Shown here: piece by piece, positions 1 through 11,840 of the stretch
Position numbering within the stretch: position 1 is the stretch's first letter
Layout of the letters: each line of letters opens with the position of its first letter
Source of the DNA: Ottelia alismoides
Lineage: Eukaryota; Streptophyta; Magnoliopsida; Alismatales; Hydrocharitaceae
Assembly (NCBI GenBank): GCA_037367405.1
Contig: JAZKJV010009326.1
Span: forward strand, 62,001-126,000
Length of the DNA: 64,000 nt
Direction of reading: 5' to 3'
The notes under the pieces: generated by a model
Databases searched by the model: none
Seen by the model: the letters and a program-made list of their open reading frames with translations, nothing else
What the model was told of the DNA's origin: nothing
Made by a program: the position numbers and the translations under genes

Positions 1-2893
1 ATACGAGTATAAGATGTAAGACTATATTTACGGTGTTACAACCTCTCCTACTCTGTTAGCAACGTTCCCAATGCAATATGGCTCATTATTTAATCTTAGT
101 GAAAATAATGAACGCACGTTCTGGATAGCTTTTTCCTTCTATATCTTTGTAAGATGACTGCACATCTACGTAGCATTTTCACTATTAGATGGGACTTGCT
201 TTTTAGTAATTCAGTTTCCTCGATCGTAGACCCGAACAATGTCGGTTTACTATTTTACCACGCGCTCTCTGAAATCAAATAATTTCCTAGCTTAAGGCAT
301 CACCCATCAATGAGACAAATCGACTTACGAAGGTTAATCAAAATTAATCGAGTAATTAAAGGTGACAACAAATGCCATTCTTTTTATATCATGCACAACA
401 ATGCAAGTAAGGAATCCCACACCTTCCATATAAATCTTCGTTAATCAATCGCTATAAACTTCAGCGCAAGGAGTAAAAGTAAGTAAATTAAGTATCAAGA
501 ATATAAATGTATGGAATGCACACCTGTGAGCAATGAGATTAGAAGATAAATTTCTTAAATTATATCCAATCCACACATGTGTGAGCGGAGACATTGACGG
601 ATATTAAAACTATATTTTAGATTTTTTTAAACAAAACGATATTAATAGCATACGAGCAATATAAGAAATAATCCACAAATTAGCTCAAATATATATGCAT
701 TAGATGAAATACAATGATATAAATATACGAAACATACTTGTATCATAATAATTATATCAAATATGGTGAAAGAAAATATAAAATTATGTTAAGTATGATT
801 TAATTGAATCTACAACTATATTTATATATGAAGACAGATATACAGATATGGATACGAATATTTGCAGATACCAAAGTGATATTCATATCTATATCCATTT
901 TAAAACGGATACGGATATAGATGTAAAATATGTATATATAAAAGGGATACCGTGATGGATCGGATACGGACATATCCATATCTGATTGCTTCCCTAGCAA
1001 AAAAACGAGTCCGCCATAGTGGGGAGCTAACTGGTTATCCTATCATGTTATAATTTTCTCAATAAAAGTTATTTTCAAATTAATTTTAGATTTAAGATCA
1101 TACGACATTAGCATGTGATCATTAAATGTTGGTTAGTTTGGATATTTACAACCCCTCCATCGAGGATGTTAATGTTGATTGCTGTACGTACATTTTTTTT
1201 GAGAAGAAAGAGGGTGAAATCTCGAGGTGGGACTCACCGTCAGAAACTATTTATTATAATATAAGATTGTTGTACGTACATGCACGGAAATCGACGAGGT
1301 CGATCAGGATGATGGATGTGTTAAGAATGTTGGATTCCAAAAAAATTGAAATAGTTACTTTTCTTCGAGTGATGGAAATCCAACAAAAATCCAAGTGAAA
1401 ATATACTTTCTAATAGAAAAAGTTTCTATGTGCATCTAAAATTTGCTGGGTAGCCAGTTAATATTATAATCGAAAATTCAATGACACCAATCTGAGATGC
1501 TAATTCATTGACAAGATTAGAATTCTCTACTTGATACAAGGAAGAGTAAAGAGGGTAAAAGTGTAATACTTTATTTCTTCGTTCTAAACTTTTGTTGGAC
1601 TTATTTATGAGCCATTTCTTTGAGCTCTTGAAACAATAATATAGATGAGAGATGGATGGCCATACACGCACGCTTAGACTTGCTTGGAATAGTCATCAAA
1701 TATTTCGATACTTTTGTTGTAGAGTTTTATTTGACAGGTCAGATAAATTAATCTACTCAAGTAATCTGAAATACATCGTTCGAATTCTAATTAGATAGCA
1801 TCAGATATCAGATCAGATCCTAACGGTCGGAATCTAACAAATGCATTTATTCGATGATTACGAATCCGAGGAGTATCCAAGAATACTTATGCTCCAACGT
1901 GACCGCATTTTCCTTCTGTGTTCTCTATTGTTATAGTTCTCCAAGATACTTTCGAGGACGGTCCTATTGAAGTGTGTTGATGATAATTGTGTTGTCATCG
2001 TATCTTGATAATGAATCGTCAAATTATACAAAATAGTATTGTGGAAGTGAAATCCTCTGTAAAGATATTCTTTTGCGGACGTTTCTATTATCTCATCTCT
2101 TTTCCCATTTCTTTGTCGCTGCTGGTTTATTTTTGCACGCTTTCCTGATCTTCCCTCTTTTCATATAGTATATTAAAATCACGGTTTGTGCATTATATCT
2201 TGAATTATTGTAGTTGGATTTGGATTTATTTTCCTTTGATCATATCTATTACAATTTGTGATCGCATAAAACTGAATCATGTTAATCCAATTGAGCATGG
2301 TTTAATTCTCTTGGTGATAACGTTGGGAACAAAACAATCTTAAATAGTTTTTTTAAACCTTATTCAAAAATATGTTCTGTCGGTTTTTAAATAGAGGGTT
2401 CATATGCCTGACATGCTTGAAAAATTTGGTGGACAAATATTTCAAGGGCTCACAATAATGCATGAAAATTCGGTTAACCGCTATAAGATTGATTTCAATG
2501 CTTGAAATCAATTGTTTTATGGTGAAAAGGAATAATACCCCACATCGGAAAGACAAAATGAGCAATATACATGAAATGATGAAAGGATGTGATTGTCATG
2601 ACTGCATTCCGTTGGCTTTATCCAACACTTTATTGACATGTATTATTAATCATATGGATTTGCAAGGTTCCTAATGCCTGGTCTTGGAGGGCCTACGGTG
2701 CCCGACAAGTCAGGTCCGACAATCGTTGTATCGACCGCTCTCGCAGTACTCGGAACTCAATCAATCCATATAAATCAACAATCAACACACAATTACGATA
2801 AATCAATGGAATTTTTTGAGGTGAAATTTATTATACCCTACAAATAAATGTATATAGTCAATAACATAATCAAACTAATATTCTCTTAAAATG
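1..2893. other. AT-rich intergenic DNA, no gene seen
   Basis: Only short open frames with low-complexity translations occur here, and none looks like a conserved protein. About 840-985 contains several GGATACGGATA/TATCCATATC-like words. About 2670-2760 is a GC-richer patch that looks like a decayed repeat. Apart from the short inverted copy at 1199-1232, I see nothing assignable. Confidence 0.6.
1199..1232 (-). repeat. inverted short copy of intron-1 sequence of the 5849 gene
   Basis: By eye, 32 of 34 bases match the reverse complement of 5951-5984, which lies in the intron just after exon 1 of the MGGC-type gene. The similarity stops where the (TA)n array begins in the gene copy. It may be the remnant of an inverted partial duplication of that locus, or a short repeat common to both. 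Confidence 0.45.
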
Positions 2894-3180
2894 CACTACA
2901 ACAAAATTAGCCTTTGGTATCTGAGTAATTTAGTATTTAATTATTATAGTGTCTTCTGTGATTAAATATATAACAACCCATACTATTTATGCATTGCTTC
3001 TTTAAATTTAAAAATGAATATCGTATCTGTTGCTATATTGCTATCAATGAATGATCATATAACAATGTCATCTTTTGGATTTTTCTTCGATTATTGCTAA
3101 ATTAGCAACAAAATACAAATTTTAATAAAAAAATCAGCGATAATGGTTGATCCGTAAATATCTACATGACATTCTATATA
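2894..3180 (+). mobile_element. possible CACTA transposon end
   Basis: The words CACTACAACAAAA at 2894-2906 resemble the conserved end of plant CACTA (En/Spm) elements (CACTACAAGAAAA-like). The DNA after it is AT-rich with repeated short words such as ATTGCTAT, as in subterminal repeats. I did not find the matching inverted end or a 3-bp duplication, so this is at best a fragment. Similar AT-rich words recur at about 4560-5020 and 35170-35480. Confidence 0.3.
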
Positions 3181-5387
3181 AATCTCAGAAATAAAAGTCA
3201 ATCTTGCAACGAATATAAATGAAGCATTTGTGCCACTTTCAGCCGTTCTCATTAATAAATCTATTCTTCTCTTCCCTCTCCAATCGCCGATTATATGAAT
3301 ATTATCACGTGCTCTACACTCGGAATATTATTACATCACATCCTCTCAGATTGCCATGTCTGGCCATCTCTGACAAGTATATATCCTGTTAGATGAATTG
3401 TTCCAAGTATTAATTTCTCTACGTTGCATGGCGATACGGATACGTATACGTACCTGTACTTGCTGATACTATAGTAGTAGGAAGTTTGCATGATTAGAGA
3501 ACAATTATATATAATGTATTCCATTAATGGTCAACTGCTTTAGTGGGCCAAGTCAAAGATACTAAGCATAAAAGGTTAATTGATGCGTTTCCATTTAGAT
3601 ATTATTATCAATTTGTAAAGAAAGAGTTGGGCAACAAGAATTACGTCATCTGAAATATGACGGATGCGTGGAAGGCATCTTATTTATATATTCGATTCCG
3701 CACCGAAAGGAATCCTTCACTGTCTGGCAAGTTCAAGATTTAAAAATCGGATCGGATATTGAAACGATCAGTCTTTAATTTGATTTACTCGAATCGGATT
3801 GTCAATCCAAATGAATTAGAGCAACAATAATATCAACATAACATCATCATTCTTATCGACTTGGAAAAAAATTGGATCGGACTTAATTTACTAGTCCAAT
3901 TAGTCGAATCGGTAAAACCGGATGCATATACGTAAATACGTATGTATATATCAATGAAATAATCATTTAAAATGTCAAATATTTCAATAAAATAATATGA
4001 TTATCTATTTCGAGTAAAACTATACAAAAGTTAGCCATATTTTATAACATTATATATATTAAAACAAAAATTATGATTATTTATTTATAATTGTAACTAG
4101 AAAACTACTCTACGAAAGTAGAGGCTTGATATTCCAAAAGAGAGGGCATAACTAACATTGTAGAAGTTAAAAAGGACACTAGCAATCAAAACTCTATTAT
4201 TTAGTTATTTCAACCTTTATGTTTTGAAAATTTACCAAGCTATCAAAACATGGTCCGATTCGACCATCGGTGAGATCCATTTTTTATTTTCCTTCTTTTT
4301 TTAAATTAATTACATGAAATCGATCGAACGGACAGAACGGGGCGATCAACCGATCCGATTTGATTTTTCAAACACTATAAAAGGCACATGTTATGTTCCA
4401 AATGAAAAAAAAATCGAATTAGATATCCTAATTCACTGTAACATCTTCAATAGATATTTGAGCATCGACCTTGAGCCGCTACAAATAAATGACTATACAT
4501 TGCTCTTTTTTTGAATTCATTATTATATTAATCATTTTTAAATACTATAAGAAAGATATTATTCGTTACATTATCTTTTTATACTTGAAATTAGCAACGG
4601 CTATTATATACATTGTTACATCATTAGCAATAATGTTCATTGCTAATCATCATTAATTTCTTAGTTTAAAAACTAAGGAAAATTTGTTAAAATTTTAACA
4701 AATAAATGCTGTTATATTCAATGCCGATAATGATATAGCATCAGATAAAAACTTCATCATCAATTTCATGTATAAAAAACAATTTCACAACAAAAAATAT
4801 CGACATTGTATATTTAAATTGTGAGCCATGTAGACACTTGACTAGTATTTTGACCTAAGATAACTAATATTTTTTATCCGATGTCATATCATCCTATTTA
4901 AATAAATAACAATGAATATTATTTGTTACTTGATTATTTAAATTCGTAATGAATATATTATTTCTTGTTATATTGCTATAGCAATGATTACTCAAGACTT
5001 TTTTCTTCTAGGTTATTAAATTGAGCAACAATTAATGCAAATTTTGACAAACAAGTCAACGGAACTGGACGTGATTCGAACACGACATTCACCGCTAATT
5101 ACAAGAGCAAAAGTTAAGTTTACAGCAGAGCAATCTCCTTGTTCTATTTAACATCGGAAAACATATTAACAAATATTTATGTTTTTATATCGTCATAGGT
5201 CAATTTTATTTTTGTGGTAATTCCATAACAATCTAAAGCTTCATCCAGATGGGAGAATACCCCTGGTAGAGTTTGGAATAAGATTGTTTAGTTTCGACCT
5301 TGACGTGAATAAACACGGAGCATAAGTGGGCATACCTTCTAACAAATCTTATAAATACTACTACTACTACTTGATATCACAGGTCGG
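3181..5387. other. intergenic DNA upstream of the MGGC-type gene
   Basis: AT-rich, no convincing coding region. A TATAAATA word lies at 5350-5357, just before the MITE at 5388. It could be the original promoter of the downstream gene or chance. About 4560-5020 repeats words seen near 2.9-3.1 kb and may be transposon debris. Confidence 0.5.
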
Positions 5388-5579
5388 GGAGCGGATTGTC
5401 TGCTGGCCAGCAGAGTCTGCTGTAGCATCCGGAGCCACTCGATCGTGATCGAGCGGTTCGCATGAATTCGCACGGTCAGGCCCACAAAAAAGATGTGAAT
5501 TCATGTGAACCGCTCGATCACGATCAAACAGCTCCGGATGCACAGCAGACTCTGCTGGGCAGCAGACGATCCACGCTCC
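5388..5579. mobile_element. 192-bp hairpin MITE, Mutator-type (copy 1)
   Basis: Almost the whole element is one inverted repeat. It starts GGAGCGGATTGTCTGCTGG and ends with the complement of GGAGCGTGGATCGTCTGCTG. Inner arms contain CTCGATCGTGATCGAGCGG and GCATGAATTCGCAC, around a short centre. Flanks are ACAGGTCGG (5379-5387) and ACAGGTCCA (5580-5588), a slightly decayed 9-bp duplication as expected of Mutator-like insertions. Copies 2 and 3 are at 15209 and 37500. It sits about 270 bp upstream of the MGGC-type start codon, in the likely promoter. Confidence 0.85.
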
Positions 5580-5759
5580 ACAGGTCCACCGTAATTAGGA
5601 ATAAAAGTGCAGGAACTTTTCAAATAAGAAAACCAACTCTAACGGATCATCGGAAAGGGTGCAAACAGCCACTGAATTAAGAAGCTCCAAACCATCCATT
5701 CATGGATTGCTATACTTAGAAATGGAGTTCCCGCACCATACATCTCCTCCTCCCGTGGA

Positions 5760-5768
5760 CTATACAAG
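5760..5768 (+). promoter_or_regulatory. possible TATA box of the MGGC-type gene
   Basis: TATACAAGG occurs about 90 bp before the ATG at 5849, in CT-rich DNA that could be a short 5' leader. The alternative TATAAATA at 5350 would put the MITE at 5388 inside the transcript. The sequence alone does not decide between them. Confidence 0.35.
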
Positions 5769-5848
5769 GAGATCGACGTCGCTCATCCTCCTCACCGCCC
5801 TCCCTCCCATTCCGGCTCTCAGCTCCTTCCAGCCCTTAACTAATAAAA

Positions 5849-5981
5849 ATGGGAGGCTGCGCCACCAAGCCCAAGACTTTCGAGGGAACCGAGCCGGCGG
5901 TCCTTCCCGCAGAGGATCCCGTTGTCGCCACCGAGGTACAGTACCACCAATCCCAGCTCAAGATTTCACCCTCTTTCTTCT

Positions 5982-6043
<62 letters not shown>

Positions 6044-6425
6044 AAAAGGGAGCCTACACCCATGTGTAGGTAACTTATCTACACCCAACTCTTTTTCCCT
6101 CAATTTTTTTTATTTTTTTGAATTAATTCCTTAGGGAATTTAGATCACAATATATCACCATATCGTCATTCAAATTTCAACTTATTTTGAGACTTCTAAC
6201 TTATCCATCATGACAGTCAAATTTTAACGGTCTAAGATTTGCTGAAATTGACCCCTTCCGATGGAGCTGTTAGGAATGTCTGTTTTACATGAAATTTGAA
6301 ACACATATTCTATTTAATATTCTAAGTAAATCCCCTAAAGATCCATTTCAAAAAAATCACAAAAATTAAGAAACAAGAGGTGGGTGTAGGTAAGTTACCT
6401 ACACATGGGTGTAGGCTCCCCAATC

Positions 6426-6480
<55 letters not shown>

Positions 6481-6833
6481 CGATTTTGACGTATCTTTTA
6501 AATTTTAGATTTTATATCAGATCAAGGATATGGTAATACATTTTTAATCCGATGCTACGATGATTATCATGGCAGGTTAAGGCGGAAGTAAGCCAGAGTG
6601 AGAACCCTGAAAATAAGGAGGAGCCACTGGTAGACCTGTCCACCCCAAAAGCGGGCACCACCGGTGAGGAGGAGCTGAAGCTCCCCAATGAACTCGGCGA
6701 GTTGAAGGCCAACGTTGAGCCCGCAGCGGAAGCCGAGGTAAAGGAGGCAGTCGTGGTGGAGACGGTGGCGGAAGTGGTTGCGGAGAAGACCGAGGAAGTG
6801 GTGAAGGCTGAGGTTGCTCCAGTTTCTGCATGA
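5849..6833 (+). CDS. small acidic, probably N-myristoylated protein (two exons)
   Basis: Exon 1 is 5849-5935 (29 codons) and ends GAG before GTACAG. Exon 2 is 6576-6833, after ATGGCAG, in the same phase. The product has 114 residues. It begins MGGCATKPK: Gly2 fits an N-myristoylation signal and Cys4 a neighbouring palmitoylation site, so attachment to the plasma membrane or endomembranes is likely. The rest has no membrane segment and is rich in Glu, Ala, Val and Lys. Its C-terminal 35 residues repeat V-E-V/A-V-x-E-K-like words and may be helical or disordered. I do not recognise a named family, and the molecular role is unknown. The 640-bp intron carries a MITE between (TA)n arrays. An AATAAA at about 7048 could be the poly(A) signal. 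The ATG choice is supported by the myristoylation motif. Confidence 0.75.
5984..6040. repeat. (TA)n microsatellite, left of intronic MITE
   Basis: About 28 uninterrupted TA units directly abut the left end of the MITE at 6041. Open frames here that encode runs of Ile-Tyr are translations of this repeat. Confidence 0.95.
6041..6428. mobile_element. Micron-like MITE nested in a (TA)n array
   Basis: The left end (6041-6087) and right end (6381-6428) are near-perfect inverted copies of about 47 bp, both containing GAGCCTACACCCATGTGTAG. The 290-bp centre is AT-rich and non-coding. Both ends run straight into (TA)n. This matches the habit of Micron MITEs of rice, which sit in TA microsatellites. 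The assignment rests on that habit, not on sequence identity. It lies in the sense intron of the MGGC-type gene and would be spliced out. Confidence 0.8.
6428..6475. repeat. (TA)n microsatellite, right of intronic MITE
   Basis: About 24 TA units directly follow the right inverted end of the MITE, mirroring the array on its left. Confidence 0.95.
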
Positions 6834-8132
6834 AAAATGTAGACAGATGTGCTTTTGCTGAACTTAAAACTGCAGCTTTGTATGTAAATCTTCAGGTTCC
6901 AATACTGCAATATCCATCCGGTTTCTCGGGTTTCTAAAATATACTAAGGGCATTGGATTGAAACGACTCATGATTTAGTTGTGATCGAACAGCAGTGCAA
7001 CAATATGGCATGGAGACAATCCAATCCTAATGTGCTCAGCTTAAGCAAATAAAGCCGTAATATTTACCTAACATGAGAGATATATCTACTTCTCTTATTT
7101 CAATCTATAAAGTTGGACTGTAACGATGCTCACCAAACAAGAAAAAATGGATATGCATAAATCGGCAAATTTCCGCAATCGTACTTAATTTTTGAAGTCA
7201 TGTATGCAATTTCAAATTTTGAGATATCAATAAGAATATTCTTTCAAGAAATTTGATGGACATAGACGATAATACTAAAAGAAAATGAGATACATATTTT
7301 GACATCCATTGCTATGTCATCCGTTGCATTTTAGATACCCTATCACATTTTGTACTTGAAATTCATGATGGAGACATTTGTTGCTCGCAACTATTCATAA
7401 AGAAACGTTCCCTTTGCATCAAATTTGAAGTAATCGATGCAAATTTTAACGATAAAAGTAATGGATGATCTTTGCCCTATGAACCATCGCTGCCAGTATG
7501 GACTGCGACGCAATCATGATGTAGACAACTATTTCACAGCCAAGTATTTTTGCTTCTATTACAACAAAACAGAGTCGTAGACAGTAGGCTACACCAAACA
7601 ACCCATTAATCGCACGTGTGTGTATTGAAATATATAGTATATATATTAGTTAAAGCGTATGTTCTTTTGTTACATATTCATGAGATGTTGTATAAAATGT
7701 TTATAAACATGATGCAACTCATACTGTATGTTACTATGCCTTGAATCTTAACTATCTAATACAGATGCATCCTCTTCTGTCGTGTCATATCCCAACAAGA
7801 TGGGGGTTTCCTTGTACGAAAGTAGTAATAAACTCTCTTAGGCTTAGGGCTTTCTGTATCATCTGCATTTTCTTCTTCTCCACGTAGTCAGAACCAAACA
7901 CCGTCATTCAAGGGCGTGGCCTGATTACGGATGAACCATGTAAATCTGTGCGTCTTCGCGCTTGCATGACGGTTCGTGTTTATACGTGCTTCAACAATTC
8001 ACAACACTACATGTTATATTACACATACGAATCATTCTCAGGGCAAAGTTGGTGCTCAGCTAGCATCTGGAAAAAGACCAAGTCGCTAAGAAGCAAACAC
8101 AGTCTACAAACATCTATTGGACTCAAACCGTC
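6834..8132. other. intergenic DNA between the MGGC-type gene and the peroxidase
   Basis: The first 220 bp is probably 3' UTR (AATAAA near 7048). The remainder is AT-rich without recognisable coding sequence. Confidence 0.55.
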
Positions 8133-8510
8133 TGTTGTAACGAGAGTTACAATAGAGGTGTTGTAATCCTTTTTATTTTTTTATGATTTCTATCCATCAA
8201 CCTTAAAGATTAAATCTTAGATCAATTGTCTATATATCCTCCAAATTTCAGTGAAATAAGAATTTATTTGTTATTTTATCTTAGTGGTTAAATATTCACT
8301 CATTTTTAAATAGAATTTAGATTAATTTAAATTGTAACCAAATCTTTGATCATTAAGATAAAATAATAAATAAGCTTAACTTTAAACACAATTTTTAGAA
8401 TATGTAGATCATTAATTTAAAATTCAATCTACAGAATTGTATTTTAAAATCGTAATAAAAAGATAAAAAAGATTACAGCACAATAAAAACATAAAAAAGA
8501 TTACAGCACA
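8133..8510. mobile_element. decayed palindromic MITE, relative of the 38262 element
   Basis: It shares ACAATAGAGGTGTTGTAATCC-like ends and the inner words ATATCCTCCAA, TTATTTTATCTTA and its inverted complement TAAGATAAAATAA with the element at 38262-38679. The two arms (about 8133-8310 and 8330-8510) pair imperfectly around about 8320. Target duplications are no longer clear, so the edges are approximate. It ends only about 65 bp upstream of a G-box in the peroxidase 5' region. Confidence 0.55.
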
Positions 8511-8576
8511 TCTGCTTAAAGAATCCTAATCCACATATATTTCCTGGGAATCTTAGGACACGGCAGCAATCATCTT

Positions 8577-8584
8577 ACACGTGT
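8577..8584 (+). promoter_or_regulatory. G-box/ABRE-like ACACGTGT upstream of the peroxidase
   Basis: ACACGTGT lies about 155 bp before the start codon. This is the core bound by bZIP and bHLH factors in plants. A possible TATA-like CATATATTTCC lies at 8533. The functional role is inferred from position only. Confidence 0.4.
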
Positions 8585-8738
8585 ATCCACAACTCAAAAA
8601 GTTACCGACCATCCCCATGCGTCCTGTTGCCTCTCTCCCAACACCACATTTACACTTCAAAACCACACCAACACAGAGCAAAGCATGTTCCTGCAACCCA
8701 CAGTAGTAGTAGTAGAGACCAACAGCAGAAGAATAACA

Positions 8739-10132
8739 ATGATCAAGGGCGTGCTCTTCAGTATTCTCACCATCTTCCTCCTCATCACACCTGTTCCGTG
8801 TTCTTCCAGCAAGCATGCACCGGTTCCCTCTTCCAAATCACGTGCAGTCGGAGGACTCAAGGTGGGTTTCTACAAGAAGTCCTGTCCCGCAGCTGAGTCG
8901 GTTGTAGAGGAAGTGGTGCGTAAGCGATTCATCTCCGACCGCTCGATAACCGCCGCGCTCCTCCGCATGCACTACCATGACTGCTTCGTTAGGGTATGTG
9001 ATTACTACTATTTGTATGCATGCATTTGAGCATGTAGTATTTGTATGCTTCTATGCTCTTTTCAAGATGAATACTTCTTGAATGTTTGTTTTAATCACAA
9101 TATAGTCATTTAATTTTAACTTTACAATTTTTTTGACAGAAATATTAAAATCCTGCATCTGGAGGTTCCTTCTGCCGTTTTCTTTTGTCGTAAATAGAAA
9201 TGCCAGTAATGAAATCTTTTAGATGATAGTTATTTCTGTAAACCACGAAGTTTCAACGTATTTTTGTTAGGATTCCAGAAATATAAAATTATTGATTATT
9301 TTCTTACGTTCTAAAGTTTTGTTTGGTTCCTTCTGCCGTTCAACAAATTCTAACTCTGTTCTACGTGATCTCGCCGTGATCTCCCCGTCGGCAGGGTTGC
9401 GACGCGTCGATACTGATCGACTCGACGCCGAAGCGGCCGTCGGAGCGAGCGGCGTCCCCGAACCTCACCGTGCGCGGCTTCGACCTCATCGAGGAGGCGA
9501 AGTCCCGGCTGGAGTCCCTGTGCAACTCCACCGTCTCCTGCGCCGACGTCATCGTCCTCGCCACCCGCGACGCCGTGGCCCTCTCCGGCGGGCCCCGCTA
9601 CGCCGTCCCGACGGGGCGTCGCGACAGCCTCGTCTCCCTCGCCTCCGACGTCTCCCTCCCCGGTCCCTCGACGCCGCTTCCCAACGCCATCCTCTCATTC
9701 ACCTCGCGCGGCATCTCCCTCCGTGACATGGTGGTCCTCCTCGGCAGCCACACCGTGGGAGTGGCGCATTGCAGCTTCTTCGCCGACCGCCTACACGACC
9801 CTTCGATGGACCACGAGCTGAGGGTGAGGTTGGAGAGGACGTGCACGGGCGGCGGGAACCCCACGGTGTTCTTGGATCAGAACACGTCGTGGGTGGTGGA
9901 CAACAGGTACTACGGGGAGGTGCTGAGGGGGATGGGGGTGATGGGGATCGACCAGGCGCTGGCCGTGGACAAGAGGACGAGGGAGATAGTGGAGAGCTTG
10001 GGGAGGGACGAGGGCTACTTCAGGAAAAAGTATGCCACTGCCATGGTGAAGATGGGGAAGATCGGTGTGCTCGTGGGCAGTGAAGGGGAGATCAGGAGGA
10101 GGTGCAACGCTTTCAACTCTCGTCGTGGTTGA
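8739..10132 (+). CDS. class III secretory peroxidase (two exons)
   Basis: Exon 1 is 8739-8993 and exon 2 is 9395-10132 (AGG/GTATGT ... CGGCAG/GGT), giving 330 residues, usual for the family. It oxidises phenolic and other donors with hydrogen peroxide in the apoplast or vacuole (lignification, defence, oxidative bursts). The N-terminus MIKGVLFSILTIFLLITPVP is a clear signal peptide. Distal catalytic residues are Arg76 and His80 in RMHYHDCFVRGCD. The proximal haem ligand is His204 in GSHTVG. Asp81 and DASILID fit the distal Ca site. All eight conserved cysteines are present (KKSCP, HDCF, GCD, SLC, SCAD, AHC, RTC, RRC). Oddities: Tyr79 replaces the usual Phe before the distal His, and only the first of the three classical introns remains. 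Exon 2 is far more GC-rich than its surroundings, typical of monocot genes. I chose the second ATG because it starts the signal peptide. An upstream in-frame ATG at 8685 would add 18 hydrophilic residues. Confidence 0.95.
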
Positions 10133-11840
10133 TTGGAAATTGGAAAATTGCACGCATTATATGTCGTCTAACTGTGTTCTTCCAGATTTACATGAATAAT
10201 GTACAAGCTTTATTACTTGCCAGTGTAAGTGGTTAGCTCGTGCACATGAGAGGGTTCTCCGGGATTGGGGATAGGGAAACTGGACTCTGCGAACAGTCGT
10301 CTCCATTCCAACTCGGTAGACAAGTCAGATTCCTCCTGATTTGATGGTCATTCCGACTGGGTTGGATCGCATCAGAGAAGTCTCTTATCCATAAAAAATG
10401 CAATTATGAAATGTTAGGCGTTATAAATAATACAACGCCACTTTAACTCAAATATCTGGGAGAGAGAACTTGGTGAAGTTGGGTTAGGCAATCAGACCAT
10501 GTTTGCCCATATTAACTAGAGGGCCCGTCCACCTTTAATGATGCTTCCATGGAAGCAAGCCTTCCGGCTTAGTTATTGATATAATCAGCAATCAATGCCT
10601 GGTCAGTTCTAAATAAAGATCATGCTGGGTGGCCTCCCCAAGTAGAGGGACAGAAACGATCCTCTATTTCAGTAGAGGTGCTGAAAATCCAACTTTATGG
10701 TTTATATCTTTTACTAATGTGTAGTACCGCATGTTTTCGCTTAAATCCGAGGTCTGTGGGGTCCGGTTGATATTTAAGCAGCTTAAAAGATAAAATAGCA
10801 ATTGTGACTACAAGATGAACGTTGAGGACATTGTTTTTTTCTTCTATTTTGAAAAATAGGTACGAAAGTTGCAATCGAGCTCAGCTAATTCAATCATTTA
10901 GTTTAACAGACTATTGTCTAGTCGAAATCTTCAAGATAATTCTAAAAGGATATTTATCAGCTTATCGTTATGTATTATTTTAGTTTTTAATTAGGAGTGG
11001 ATCTCTTAAGATCATTGATATTATAAGATTGTTTAGGAGCTCTATAATGTTAGGAATGATGCCCTCCCTGCCCGTCTGGATATGGGAGAAAGCTCATGAA
11101 GCATTGAAGTCGCCTTTAATTACTGACTAATTGCTCGGGTAAATTCCTAGATAGCTTTCCTAATAACCTTCGACTTTTGTTCCATTTGATTGCTGCAATA
11201 CTATACTCTAAATATAAGGTAAAATAACACTTTATGATGCTACTCTAAGCTCAAAAGTTACGGCAAGGTTCACGGTCTAACATTAACGTGATTTGGCAAT
11301 AAGCACGATCTACTATTAAATGAGTTTGGCCTTTAGTACCAAAATTTTATTTTCAAGTATGAGCCGGCTCCATTGAGCCCGATAGAGATTGTTATTTATA
11401 AATAATAATATATTAAATATATCTTTAAACAATCTATATTATTTCTAACACTCCAAGGATGATTTCCTTATGAACAATAGAAATACTAGGCATTGTATGA
11501 ATTATTTTTCCATCTTTCTTATAAAATCAAATCCATTGAAAACAACTTATTTAGCGTACTTCACTTTTGCAACTAATACTTTACTATGCCACATTTCTTA
11601 CATGTTATATGTTTATTTTGGGATTTTTACACACATAAACTTGTATTATTTAATATTTGCGCATCCAACTCTTTGTAATTCCGAATTGCACCTTGAACCC
11701 CGTATAGTTGTTAACCATTTCATGGGCATAATTTTCTGTTAACTTCCATCCATTTTTCCTTTAATTTTGACGGAGCGTGTGATATTTTGACAATTTGACC
11801 CCTTCAATTGCAAAATTTTTGTGAAAGTTGTCTTTATGAG
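10133..11840. other. intergenic DNA after the peroxidase
   Basis: Starts with the probable 3' UTR (GAATAATG near 10195). The rest is AT-rich with no recognisable gene or element edges. Confidence 0.5.

Noticed and set aside
840..985. GGATACGGATA/TATCCATATC words, with similar-looking words at 18600-18800
   Set aside because: The resemblance is compositional. I could not align the two stretches convincingly as one repeat family.
5659..6073. Open frames on both strands rich in Ile-Tyr repeats
   Set aside because: They are read through the (TA)n array and cross the exon 1 donor. The real coding part is exon 1 only.
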